A stretch of 6,520 nt of DNA from an uncultured Bacillota bacterium (GTDB lineage: Bacteria; Bacillota; Clostridia; Lachnospirales; CAG-274). The stretch spans positions 1-6,520 of the forward strand of contig CATZZP010000033.1 in NCBI GenBank assembly GCA_958426775.1, written 5' to 3'. Position 1 is the stretch's first letter. Every line of letters begins with the position of its first letter. Below the pieces are notes generated by a model. The model did no database searches. It saw only the letters and a program-made list of their open reading frames with translations, and had not been told where the DNA came from. Positions 1 through 6,018 of the stretch are shown here, piece by piece. The position numbers and the translations under genes are program-made.

Positions 1-2
1 AC

Positions 3-350
3 ATGGCAATAGCCTATTATAACCAAGGCTACAGCTGTTCCTGCTGTATAATAAAGGGAGCAGAAAAGCTATACGGTATATCGGCAAAAGATACTCAAAG
101 AGCCTTAAGCGGCATAAATAACGGCTTCGGTATAGGCATAATGTGCAGTGTACCTATAAGCTGTATTATGGTTTTAGGTCTGCTTTACAAGGACGAAAAT
201 ACACTGAAGCAAAAAAGGCTGGAGTTTTTACTTGCCTTTAAAAAAACTTATAAAAGCTTTAATTGCAGTGAAATACAAAGCAAAATATACAGCTGTGAAG
301 AGGTTATAAGAAAAGGCTGTGACATTCTTGAAAATCTGACAGAAAATTAA
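3..350 (+). CDS. C_GCAxxG_C_C-type cysteine-rich putative redox protein (5' end at window edge)
   Basis: This 115-residue protein resembles the C_GCAxxG_C_C family of small, putative redox-active proteins, whose biochemical role is not established. Visible hallmarks are an N-terminal helix with a GYSCSCC cluster (Cys12, 14, 15), a glycine-rich stretch NNGFGIGIMC leading to Cys48, a hydrophobic helix ending VLGLLY (about 56-62), and a C-terminal half with Cys88, Cys98 and Cys106 in an NCSEI...SCEEVIRKGC pattern. There is no signal peptide, and the hydrophobic helix is too short and interrupted for a clear membrane protein, so a cytosolic location is inferred. The extra cysteines 14, 15 and 54 go beyond the family's usual pattern. 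The ATG lies two bases from the window edge, so no ribosome binding site is visible and the true start may lie upstream. It converges on the sigH operon and is followed by a terminator hairpin. Confidence 0.75.
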   Translation: MAIAYYNQGYSCSCCIIKGAEKLYGISAKDTQRALSGINNGFGIGIMCSVPISCIMVLGLLYKDENTLKQKRLEFLLAFKKTYKSFNCSEIQSKIYSCEEVIRKGCDILENLTEN

Positions 351-359
351 AGGGACAAT

Positions 360-396
360 AATATTTGGTGTAATAAAAATTGCACCAAATATTTTT
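360..396 (+). terminator. Intrinsic terminator after the cysteine-rich gene
   Basis: A perfect 11-bp inverted repeat (arms 360-370 and 383-393) encloses an AT-rich 12-nt loop that can pair further by about 3 bp. Its second arm merges into a run of five T at 392-396. It starts 10 nt after the stop codon of the plus-strand gene, as expected for a rho-independent terminator. The arms are AT-rich, so it may be moderate in strength. Confidence 0.75.
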
Positions 397-411
397 ATGT
401 ATAGCCCTTAT

Positions 412-452
412 ATAAAAAGCGATGTAAATTTAATGATAAATTTACACCGCTT
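412..452 (-). terminator. Intrinsic terminator of the cysE-sigH operon
   Basis: A long hairpin has arms 417-432 and 437-452 around the loop ATGA. All 16 positions pair on the minus strand, including one G-T wobble, whereas the plus-strand version has an A-C mismatch. On the minus strand the stem runs straight into TTTTT (414-418). This orientation bias supports its use as the terminator about 40 nt after sigH. Some bidirectional activity is possible. Confidence 0.75.
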
Positions 453-493
453 AGCTTATTTTTCATATACAGACAAGCTGAATAAAATTATAC

Positions 494-1135
494 TCAGCTT
501 TTTTCGTTAATTATTTTTTCAACCTTCTTTTTTATTCTTTGCAAGGCATTATCAATGCTTTTTTCGTCCTTATTTACCTTTTGTGCTATTTCCGAGTAGC
601 TTTTACCCCTTAAGTAAAGAGAAAGCACTCGCCTTTCAAGAGGGCTTAAGGCAACACCTATACGTCCCTCTATTGTATTTTTTTCCTCACTGTCTATAAC
701 CATAGCCTCAGGATTTGAGCTTATTAAGTCATAACTTAAAAGCTCAATATATGTACACTCATCGTTTTCATCATAAACCGGGCGGTTTAAGGAAACATAG
801 GAGTTAAGGGGAATATGTTTCTGTCTGCCTGCCGTTTTTATGGCAGTTATAATCTGACGCTGAACACAAAGCTCTGCAAAGGAATAAAAATTAACCTGCT
901 TATCCTTATTAAAGTCACGTATAGCCTTATAAAAGCCAATCATTCCCTCCTGAATTACATCCTCTCTGTCTGCACCCATCATAAAGTAACTACGGGTTTT
1001 GCTTCGCACAAGTCCCTTATATTTTTCAATAAGGTATTCAAGGGCAAGCTTATCATCACTGTGTATAAGCTCTACAATCTGTTCATCAGTTAAGGATTGA
1101 TATTTTTCATAGTAATTTTTTTCAAATTCTGACAA
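494..1135 (-). CDS. sigH: RNA polymerase sigma-H factor (sigma-70 family)
   Basis: Sigma-H directs RNA polymerase to transition-phase promoters and, in spore formers, to early sporulation genes. In B. subtilis it also serves competence genes. The 213-residue product aligns by eye with B. subtilis SigH over its length. Region 2 spans about 33-110, with RSYFMMGADREDVIQEGMIG (49-68), FAELCVQRQIITAIKT (86-101) and RQKHIPLNSY (104-113). Region 4 spans about 160-208, with the helix-turn-helix GKSYSEIAQKVNKDEKSIDN (177-196). The start is TTG at 1135, supported by an AGGAGG nine bases upstream inside the end of the preceding gene. TTG may limit translation. It directly abuts the rae1 stop codon and is the last gene of the operon, so at least part of its transcription should come from the upstream T-box promoter. 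The window does not show whether the organism sporulates. Confidence 0.96.
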   Translation of the reverse strand: MSEFEKNYYEKYQSLTDEQIVELIHSDDKLALEYLIEKYKGLVRSKTRSYFMMGADREDVIQEGMIGFYKAIRDFNKDKQVNFYSFAELCVQRQIITAIKTAGRQKHIPLNSYVSLNRPVYDENDECTYIELLSYDLISSNPEAMVIDSEEKNTIEGRIGVALSPLERRVLSLYLRGKSYSEIAQKVNKDEKSIDNALQRIKKKVEKIINEKS

Positions 1136-1651
1136 TTACTTTTTCCTCCTAAGCTCTTCAAGCCACGCAGCCGCCTTAGGGTCAAGATTATCAAAAAGCA
1201 TATTTTTCTTAACAGGCTTGCTTGCCTCAATATGCTCCTTAATTTCTCTGTTGACCGCCTCAATCTCCGCTTTTAAATCCTTTGCAGAAATACGCACGGC
1301 ACCTCTGCCTATAATTATGACCTGCTCTAAGTAATCAGAGGTCGCTACTCTGACCTTATTATACTTTGATAAGGCAGTTGCCGTTTTCTCAATATAGTTA
1401 TCGGCAGTTTCCGCCTCCTTGGTATAAACTACATAAATATTATCCTCTTTCTCTACGCTACCCTTATTGCCCTTAACAAGGTAGGCGTCAAAAACAAGTA
1501 TAATATTAAAGCCCTTGGCTCCCTGATAATTTTTAAGTATGCCGATAAGCTTATCTCTTGCTAAATCAAGGCTGTCATCAGCTATTTTTTTTAGCTCGTC
1601 CCATGCAAAAATTATATTGTAGCCATCTACAAGCAAATATTCATTTACCAT
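1136..1651 (-). CDS. rae1: Ribosome-associated endoribonuclease Rae1 (YacP, NYN domain)
   Basis: The B. subtilis homologue, Rae1/YacP, enters the ribosomal A site and cleaves certain mRNAs during translation. This 171-residue protein has the PIN-like NYN fold expected for it: LLVDGYNIIFAW with Asp9, ILVFDAY with Asp55, ETADNYIEK with Asp84, and VRVATSDYLEQ with Asp106. These four acidic residues are the probable metal site. A basic, helical C-terminus ends in LEELRRKK. The ATG at 1651 is preceded by AAGGGGG at a good distance. The gene starts 11 nt after rlmB and ends exactly where sigH begins. The placement between rlmB and sigH matches B. subtilis and supports the assignment. Catalytic activity is inferred from the family. 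Confidence 0.92.
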   Translation of the reverse strand: MVNEYLLVDGYNIIFAWDELKKIADDSLDLARDKLIGILKNYQGAKGFNIILVFDAYLVKGNKGSVEKEDNIYVVYTKEAETADNYIEKTATALSKYNKVRVATSDYLEQVIIIGRGAVRISAKDLKAEIEAVNREIKEHIEASKPVKKNMLFDNLDPKAAAWLEELRRKK

Positions 1652-1662
1652 ATGCTACCCCC

Positions 1663-2481
1663 TTAAAAATGCCTGCGTCTTGCTACCTCATACATAATAA
1701 GTCCTGCTGAAACAGAGGCATTTAAGGACGAAATCTTACCATACATGGGTATACCCACTGTAAAATCACATTTTTCCTTTACAAGTCGGCTTACACCCTT
1801 GCCCTCGTTACCTATTACTATAGCAATTGCACCGTTTAAGGGTGCCTTGAAGTAAGGCTCGCCGTTCATATCGGCACAGGCTACCCAGATGTTTTCCTTT
1901 TGTAATTCCTCAATAGCTCTTGTTATGTTAGTTACCTTTGCTACAGGTACATATTCTGCCGCACCTGCAGAGGTTTTGCTTACAATAGCATTTACACCTA
2001 CAGCCCTGTGCTTAGGTATAATAACACCATGAGCACCTGCCGCATCAGCAGTACGAATAACAGCACCTAAATTATGAGGGTCTGTAATTTCATCTAAGAT
2101 GATTATAAAAGGCTCCTCACCCTTATTACGTGCCTTTTCTATAATATCACTTACCTCACAATATTCGTAGGCAGGACAAAGAGCAATAACGCCCTGAGGA
2201 TTATTGCTTGAGGACATAAACTCAAGCTTGGTCTTATCAACCTCCTGTACAAGTATCCCCTTTTCTCTTGCCTTAGCTACAATAACCTTAAGAGTACCCT
2301 CAACCTCACCCTTTTTAACAAAAAGCTTGTCAATGGGCTTATCGTGATTAAGTGCCTCCATAACAGCATTTCTGCCCTCTAAGCGAAGGCTGTCCTCAAA
2401 TTTTTCAAACCCTGATTTGGGTGTTCTTTCTTCTCTTTTATTATTAGGTCTGTTATTAGGTTTTTTATCTGATTTCTTCAT
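1663..2481 (-). CDS. rlmB: 23S rRNA 2'-O-ribose methyltransferase RlmB (SpoU/SPOUT family)
   Basis: RlmB uses S-adenosylmethionine to methylate the 2'-hydroxyl of a conserved guanosine in the 23S rRNA P loop (Gm2251 in E. coli numbering). The 272-residue product has a SpoU substrate-binding domain at about 33-107, starting LEGRNAVMEAL. The knotted catalytic domain follows, with motif 1 ILDEITDPHNLGAVIRTAD (128-146, containing Asn137 and Arg143), motif 2 IVIGNEGKG (221-229, Glu226) and motif 3 SLNASVSAG (252-260). The first 24 or so residues are a low-complexity, highly basic tail rich in Lys, Arg and Asn, probably disordered and RNA-contacting. The start overlaps the mrnC stop by one base (TAATG) and has a GAGG seven bases upstream. 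SpoU paralogues share these motifs, but gene order favours RlmB. Confidence 0.93.
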   Translation of the reverse strand: MKKSDKKPNNRPNNKREERTPKSGFEKFEDSLRLEGRNAVMEALNHDKPIDKLFVKKGEVEGTLKVIVAKAREKGILVQEVDKTKLEFMSSSNNPQGVIALCPAYEYCEVSDIIEKARNKGEEPFIIILDEITDPHNLGAVIRTADAAGAHGVIIPKHRAVGVNAIVSKTSAGAAEYVPVAKVTNITRAIEELQKENIWVACADMNGEPYFKAPLNGAIAIVIGNEGKGVSRLVKEKCDFTVGIPMYGKISSLNASVSAGLIMYEVARRRHF

Positions 2482-2891
2482 TAGCTTACCTCATTTTCTT
2501 TAATGCAAAGGCAAAACAGCTCATTTATCCTTTCATTTTTACCTGATAAATAAAGATAGCCGAAAAGTGCCTCAATGCCTGTTGCACGTCTGTAGTCAGT
2601 AATACTTTGATTTTTCGCCGCTGTATGACTTTTGGCATTTCTGCCTCGTCTGTAAACAGCCTCCTCCTCCTCTGTAAGTGCATCTTTTATTTTATCATAT
2701 ACAGAAGATTGAGCCGCCGCATTTACTATTGCCCTGGCCTTTTTATTAAGCACATTTACAGGGGCATTACCCAAGCTTACTATATACTGCCTTACAAGCA
2801 CCTCATAAACCGCATCGCCTATATAAGCAAGCACCAGAGGTGAATACTCCTTGGGGTTTGTAATTCTATCTATACCTGTTATATCAAACAT
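2481..2891 (-). CDS. mrnC: Mini-ribonuclease III (23S rRNA maturation)
   Basis: Mini-III is an RNase III catalytic domain without a double-stranded RNA-binding domain. In B. subtilis it trims both ends of 23S rRNA precursors by cutting the processing stem. The 136-residue product shows the signature LAYIGDAVYE (21-30, with Asp26 as the probable catalytic acid), the YRRGRNAKSHTAAKN helix (80-94), and TGIEALFGYLYLSG (104-117) with Glu107 as the second metal ligand. Its length is typical of the family. The start lies one base after the cysS stop, with a GGTGATG-type ribosome binding site within the cysS end. The end overlaps rlmB by one base. Its neighbour RlmB also acts on 23S rRNA, so the pair forms a ribosome-maturation module within the operon. 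Confidence 0.95.
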   Translation of the reverse strand: MFDITGIDRITNPKEYSPLVLAYIGDAVYEVLVRQYIVSLGNAPVNVLNKKARAIVNAAAQSSVYDKIKDALTEEEEAVYRRGRNAKSHTAAKNQSITDYRRATGIEALFGYLYLSGKNERINELFCLCIKENEVS

Positions 2892-2892
2892 A

Positions 2893-4290
2893 TTACATCA
2901 CCGACCAACGTACACCTGCTCTTGTATCTTCAATTAAAATACCCATTTGTGTCAACTGCTCTCTGATTTGGTCAGCTCTTGCAAAGTCCTTGTTTTTCTT
3001 AGCGGCAGTACGCTCTGCAATAAGAGCCTCTATCTTTTCAACATCAACCTCTGCCTTTTTCTCTGTAAGAACAATACCGAGAATATCACAAAGTGATTTA
3101 AACTCCTTTTCAACTGACTCAACAAAATCTCTTGAGGATGTTTCGTTTACGTTGGAGTTAGCAAACTTTACAAGGTCAAATATAGCCGTAATAGCATTAG
3201 CTGTGTTGAAATCATCATCCATAGCGTTTTCAAACTGAACTCTAAAACCGTCACAATCAGCTATAAGCTCCTTTTCCGCCTCTGTTAATTCACCGCTTGT
3301 GTTTTCACGTAAAAATTCCAGCTTCTTTGCACAAGCCTTAATTCTGTCAAGGCCGTTGCCTGCAGCCTGCATAAGTTCTCTTGAAAAGTTAATCGGGCTT
3401 CTGTAGTGACCGCTTAAAATAAAAAATCTCACAACATCATAAGGCACCTCTGCCACAATATCTCTGAGGGTAAAGAAATTACCCTTTGATTTACTCATTT
3501 TTTCGTTGTTTACATTAATAAAGCCGTTATGCATCCAATACTTGGCAAAAGGTGCATCATTAGCTGCCTCACTTTGAGCAATTTCATTTTCATGATGAGG
3601 GAAAATAAGGTCCTCTCCTCCTGCGTGAATATCTATTGTATCGCCTAAATACTTCTTTGCCATTACAGAACATTCTATATGCCAACCGGGACGACCCTCA
3701 CCCCAGGGTGACTGCCATGCAGGTTCACCGGGCTTTTTAGGCTTCCAAAGCACAAAGTCCATAGGACTTTTCTTACTGTTATCAACTTCAATTCTGGCAC
3801 CTGCCTCAAGCTCGTCTATATTTTTACCTGAAAGCTTGCCGTAGTCCTTAAAGGACTTGGTGTCATAGAACACACTGCCGTTTACCTCGTAGGCATGCCC
3901 CTTTTCAATAAGAGTTTTTATCATTTCAATAATTTCGGGCATTTCCTCTGTTACCTTTGGATTTTTGGTGGCAGGCTCTACATTAAGACCTTCTGCATCC
4001 TTTAAAGCCTCTGCAATGTAACGCTCTGAAATAACCTTGGCGTCAACTCCCTCTTTGATTGCCTTATTAATTATTTTATCATCTACATCGGTAAAATTCT
4101 GTACATAGTTTACCTCAAGTCCCTTGTACTCCATATATCTGCGTATGGTATCAAAAATAACATAAGGTCTTGCGTTGCCTATATGGATATAGTCATAGAC
4201 GGTAGGTCCGCATACGTACATTTTGACCTTGCCCTCCTCCATAGGTATAAATTCTTCCTTTTGTCTTGTTAAGGTATTATAAAGCTTCAT
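2893..4290 (-). CDS. cysS: Cysteinyl-tRNA synthetase
   Basis: This class I aminoacyl-tRNA synthetase attaches L-cysteine to tRNA-Cys in the cytosol. The 465-residue length is normal. Visible motifs are KMYVCGPTVYD with Cys27, HIGNARPY (HIGH motif, 36-43), WHIECSVM with Cys207, IFPHHENEIAQSE with His232 and Glu236, and KMSKSKGN (KMSKS loop, 264-271). Cys27, Cys207, His232 and Glu236 have the spacing of the zinc ligands that select cysteine in the E. coli enzyme. The C-terminal helical region (about 305-465), ending DTRAGVRWSVM, carries the DALR-type anticodon-recognition part. The start ATG overlaps the cysE stop in an ATGA arrangement with GAGGAG just upstream, indicating translational coupling. 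The T-box upstream of cysE senses the tRNA that this enzyme charges. Confidence 0.98.
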   Translation of the reverse strand: MKLYNTLTRQKEEFIPMEEGKVKMYVCGPTVYDYIHIGNARPYVIFDTIRRYMEYKGLEVNYVQNFTDVDDKIINKAIKEGVDAKVISERYIAEALKDAEGLNVEPATKNPKVTEEMPEIIEMIKTLIEKGHAYEVNGSVFYDTKSFKDYGKLSGKNIDELEAGARIEVDNSKKSPMDFVLWKPKKPGEPAWQSPWGEGRPGWHIECSVMAKKYLGDTIDIHAGGEDLIFPHHENEIAQSEAANDAPFAKYWMHNGFINVNNEKMSKSKGNFFTLRDIVAEVPYDVVRFFILSGHYRSPINFSRELMQAAGNGLDRIKACAKKLEFLRENTSGELTEAEKELIADCDGFRVQFENAMDDDFNTANAITAIFDLVKFANSNVNETSSRDFVESVEKEFKSLCDILGIVLTEKKAEVDVEKIEALIAERTAAKKNKDFARADQIREQLTQMGILIEDTRAGVRWSVM

Positions 4291-4931
4291 TCTTTTTTCT
4301 CCTCATTTAATTTATTTAGCTCTGCTTCAAGCTGACTTATTTTTACTCTAAGCTTACAGATTTCCATTTCAACAGGGTCAGGTAATCTAAGCTGGTCTAG
4401 GTTTTCAGACGGGCTGTCATACAGAGTACTGCGTTTAACTGCTCTGCCCGGAATACCTACAACAGTTGAGTCCTCAGGCACATCTTTTAGTACTACAGAG
4501 CCTGCACCTATCTTTGAGTTGGCACCTATTTTAATAGGACCTAATACCTTTGCACCTGAGCCTACCATAACATTATCGCCTATAGTAGGATGACGTTTGC
4601 CTACGTCTTTTCCCGTACCGCCTAGGGTTACGCCCTGATATATAGTTACGTTATTGCCTATTTCACAGGTTTCACCTATTACAACACCCATACCGTGGTC
4701 AATAAATAGTCCTTCGCCTATGGTTGCACCCGGGTGAATTTCAATACCCGTAAGAAGCCTTGCTATCTGTGAAATAAGTCTTGCTATAAAGAACAGCTTC
4801 CATTTATAAAGCACATGGGCAGGACGATAAAATAAAAGTGCCCAAAAGCTGGAATACAGCAACACTTCAATGCCGCTTTTTATAGCAGGGTCTTTTCGCC
4901 TGATAGTTTTAAAATCGCTTATAATTTTCAT
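4287..4931 (-). CDS. cysE: Serine O-acetyltransferase
   Basis: CysE transfers acetyl from acetyl-CoA to L-serine to give O-acetylserine, the committed precursor of cysteine. With the start at 4931 it has 214 residues, the short Gram-positive form that lacks most of the E. coli N-terminal domain. A helical N-terminus (1-60) is followed by a left-handed beta-helix of hexapeptide repeats (about 64-165). The repeats carry the probable catalytic histidines in FIDHGMGVVIGE (His79) and GKRHPTIGDN (His114), and the acetyl-CoA-site segment VGIPGRAVKR (158-167). A charged coiled-coil-like tail (186-214) ends the protein. The ATG at 4931 has GGAG at 4940-4943. A longer frame opening with TTG at 4973 is rejected because it would start against the T-box terminator's T-run. 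It is the first gene of the operon. Confidence 0.96.
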   Translation of the reverse strand: MKIISDFKTIRRKDPAIKSGIEVLLYSSFWALLFYRPAHVLYKWKLFFIARLISQIARLLTGIEIHPGATIGEGLFIDHGMGVVIGETCEIGNNVTIYQGVTLGGTGKDVGKRHPTIGDNVMVGSGAKVLGPIKIGANSKIGAGSVVLKDVPEDSTVVGIPGRAVKRSTLYDSPSENLDQLRLPDPVEMEICKLRVKISQLEAELNKLNEEKKE

Positions 4932-4939
4932 TTCTACAT

Positions 4940-4943
4940 CTCC
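4940..4943 (-). promoter_or_regulatory. Ribosome binding site that decides the cysE start
   Basis: GGAG lies eight bases before the ATG at 4931. No comparable site precedes the upstream in-frame TTG at 4973, which sits immediately after the leader terminator. Confidence 0.8.
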
Positions 4944-4974
4944 GATTATAACTGAATTTAAGCTACGGGTCAAT

Positions 4975-5007
4975 AAAAAAGCCTCATCTCTGTGCTAGAG
5001 ACGAGGC
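4975..5007 (-). terminator. Conditional terminator of the cysteine T-box
   Basis: A perfect 11-bp stem (arms 4997-5007 and 4981-4991, one G-T wobble) with loop AGCAC is followed on the minus strand by TTTTTT (4975-4980). It lies directly after the conserved T-box sequence. That sequence would form the competing antiterminator when tRNA-Cys is bound. Confidence 0.93.
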
Positions 5008-5217
5008 TGCCGTGGTTCCACTCTAATTAGAATATAAAAATTCTCTCTTAAGCCCTTAACGCAGGCAAAACGTACAAGGCTACCTCCCCTTAAGGACTCA
5101 CCCTGTCAACTCGGGAATGCACTTCACCTAAACTTAAGGTAAGGTACTCACAGCAAATATACCTCTCTCTGAACCTTTTGTTTTAAGCTACTCTTTCCGT
5201 CAAAGTCTTTTCATATA
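4975..5217 (-). promoter_or_regulatory. T-box riboswitch specific for tRNA-Cys, upstream of cysE
   Basis: This transcribed leader has the order of a T-box. An AG-rich AGAGAGA segment (about 5163-5169) and a GNTG-like CTGTGAG element are followed by a specifier region GAAGTGCATTCC. In it the codon TGC (5119-5121 on the minus strand) is followed by A, as is usual after the specifier. The conserved T-box/antiterminator sequence AGAGTGGAACCACGG lies at about 5010-5023, followed by the intrinsic terminator. The bulge TGGA can pair with TCCA, so the variable position A predicts discriminator U73, which is characteristic of tRNA-Cys. Specifier and bulge independently indicate cysteine. Uncharged tRNA-Cys should stabilise the antiterminator and let transcription proceed into cysE-cysS. 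The 5' boundary is inferred from the promoter. Confidence 0.93.
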
Positions 5218-5223
5218 CATTAT

Positions 5224-5252
5224 ATGATAACCTTTATTTATGTTACTGTCAA
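5224..5252 (-). promoter_or_regulatory. Sigma-A-type promoter of the cysE operon
   Basis: On the minus strand TTGACA (5247-5252) and TATCAT (5224-5229) are separated by exactly 17 bp, a near-consensus housekeeping promoter. Transcription would start near 5217, just ahead of the T-box leader. An A-run precedes the -35 box. No operator is evident, so control appears to lie mainly in the leader. Confidence 0.88.
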
Positions 5253-5366
5253 CCTTTTTTCAGAAAATGATTATCGTAATATTTTACCTGTACAGTATAA
5301 ATTACAATATGGCTTTATGCAAAAAGCATATAATAAAATTTCACAAAATCGATATATTTTAAATAT

Positions 5367-5393
5367 AAAAAGCCCTGTAAAACAGAGCTTTTT
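5367..5393 (-). terminator. Intrinsic terminator of the tRNA/5S operon
   Basis: Arms 5383-5393 and 5367-5377 pair over 11 bp with one wobble around a five-base loop. The minus strand ends in TTTTT. It lies 10 nt after tRNA-Lys. Because the arms are A-run/T-run symmetric it could also act on the plus strand. The AT-rich stretch 5253-5366 between it and the cysE promoter shows no gene. Confidence 0.88.
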
Positions 5394-5402
5394 TGCATTT
5401 GA

Positions 5403-5476
5403 TGAGCTACCCGGGGCTCGAACCCGGGACCCCTTGATTAAAAGTCAAGTGCTCTAGCCAACTGAGCTAGTAGCCC
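5403..5476 (-). tRNA. tRNA-Lys (anticodon TTT)
   Basis: This is a full cloverleaf of 74 nt. The acceptor arms GGGCTAC and GTAGCTC pair throughout with one wobble. The anticodon stem CTTGA/TCAAG holds loop CTTTTAA with anticodon TTT, and the T arm contains GGTTCGAGCCC. The discriminator is A. The next bases are not CCA, so the 3' end must be added by tRNA nucleotidyltransferase. It is the last gene of the cluster, just before the terminator. Confidence 0.97.
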
Positions 5477-5516
5477 ATATATTATTTACACAAGGCTAAG
5501 CCCTTGTAATAAAAAG

Positions 5517-5591
5517 GGTGGATAATGGGATTCGAACCCATGGCCTCCAGAGCCACAATCTGGCGCGCTAACCAACTGCGCTATACCCACC
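5517..5591 (-). tRNA. tRNA-His (anticodon GTG)
   Basis: The anticodon stem CCAGA/TCTGG holds loop TTGTGGC with anticodon GTG. The acceptor has eight pairs (GGTGGGTA with TATCCACC, one wobble), including the extra G-1 opposite C73 that is the identity element of tRNA-His. The G-1 is genome-encoded. No CCA follows. It lies 13 nt after tRNA-Arg. Confidence 0.97.
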
Positions 5592-5604
5592 ATAACATAA
5601 AAAA

Positions 5605-5678
<74 letters not shown>

Positions 5679-5714
5679 ATAGGACTGGGATATTTCCCCT
5701 TAATATACAAATAA

Positions 5715-5732
5715 CCGAAAGACTGCTTTCGG
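5715..5732 (-). other. Hairpin in the tRNA-Pro/tRNA-Arg spacer (first of two)
   Basis: CCGAAAG and CTTTCGG form a perfect 7-bp stem with a four-base loop, extendable by about 3 bp including a wobble on the minus strand. The following TTATTTG is too broken for a confident terminator. It may be a processing site or a partial attenuator within the tRNA operon. Confidence 0.5.
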
Positions 5733-5737
5733 CTAAA

Positions 5738-5759
5738 ACTGCTTAGATACCTTAGCAGT
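5738..5759 (-). other. Hairpin in the tRNA-Pro/tRNA-Arg spacer (second of two)
   Basis: Arms ACTGCT and AGCAGT pair across a 10-nt interior that can form about three further pairs. It lies 4 nt after the tRNA-Pro 3' end and is followed by TTTT on the minus strand. It is short, so it is a weak terminator or processing signal at best. Confidence 0.4.
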
Positions 5760-5763
5760 AAAA

Positions 5764-5838
5764 TCGGGGTGACAGGATTCGAACCTGCGACCTCCTGATC
5801 CCAAATCAGGCGCGCTAGCCAAGCTACGCTACACCCCG
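5764..5838 (-). tRNA. tRNA-Pro (anticodon TGG)
   Basis: Acceptor arms CGGGGTG/CACCCCG pair fully, starting with the C1-G72 pair typical of bacterial tRNA-Pro. The anticodon stem CCTGA/TCAGG holds loop TTTGGGA with anticodon TGG. The T arm contains GGTTCGAATCC, and the discriminator is A. No CCA is encoded. It is separated from the 5S gene by about 180 nt that hold the structured repeat. Confidence 0.97.
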
Positions 5839-5868
5839 TTATGTATTTGACATTAAGCCAAGTTTTTT

Positions 5869-6011
5869 AATTGAATTCGGCATTCCCGCACCGCAAAGAG
5901 ATGCAGACACCGTAGGTGGCTTTTGCGTTAGCAAAAGTGCTGACCTTGCTTTCTCGGGCGGGACCGCCCGACATAAGAAACAACCTTTGCGTTGCAACTA
6001 CCTATTATAAA
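5869..6011 (-). repeat. Hairpin-rich dispersed repeat between 5S rRNA and tRNA-Pro (copy 1)
   Basis: This stretch of about 143 nt is visibly more GC-rich than the AT-rich spacers around it and is packed with small hairpins. TCGGGCG/CGCCCGA (5954-5971) and CTTTTGC/GCAAAAG (5920-5937) are perfect 7-bp stems with 4-nt loops. CACC/GGTG (5908-5918) has a 3-nt loop. The 17-nt core GCACCGCAAAGAGATGC (5888-5904) recurs identically at 6490-6506. The element lies between 14-bp direct repeats AATTGAATTCGGCA at 5869-5882 and 6012-6025, the second overlapping the 5S 3' end. It could be a miniature mobile repeat or a conserved rRNA-spacer structure. No transposase or clear terminal inverted repeat is present. 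Confidence 0.65.
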
Positions 6012-6018
6012 AATTGAA

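Noticed and set aside
815..1093. Plus-strand open frame opposite sigH
   Set aside because: It is antisense to a strongly conserved sigma factor and has no recognisable protein features.
2607..2843. Plus-strand open frame opposite mrnC
   Set aside because: It is a shadow of the conserved RNase III-domain gene on the other strand.
2990..3238. Plus-strand open frame opposite the cysS 3' part
   Set aside because: It is antisense to cysS and low in complexity (Ser/Ala-rich), as expected of a chance frame.
4932..4973. Longer cysE product starting at TTG 4973 (14 extra residues)
   Set aside because: The start would abut the T-box terminator's T-run and has no ribosome binding site. The ATG at 4931 has GGAG upstream and gives the usual N-terminus.
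5224..5457. Plus-strand open frame crossing the cysE promoter, a terminator and tRNA-Lys
   Set aside because: It overlaps the cysE promoter and reads antisense through a tRNA. Its C-terminal PGARTRDPL-type peptide is the familiar artefact of translated tRNA T-arms.
5954..5971. GC-rich TCGGGCG/CGCCCGA hairpin as terminator of the 5S transcript
   Set aside because: There is no T-run on either side, and tRNA genes continue downstream in the same direction.
5869..6018. Possible second, degenerate 5S rRNA after the real one
   Set aside because: Only the last few bases (TGCCG) and the flank match 5S. None of the internal 5S landmarks, such as CCATACCGAAC, occur.
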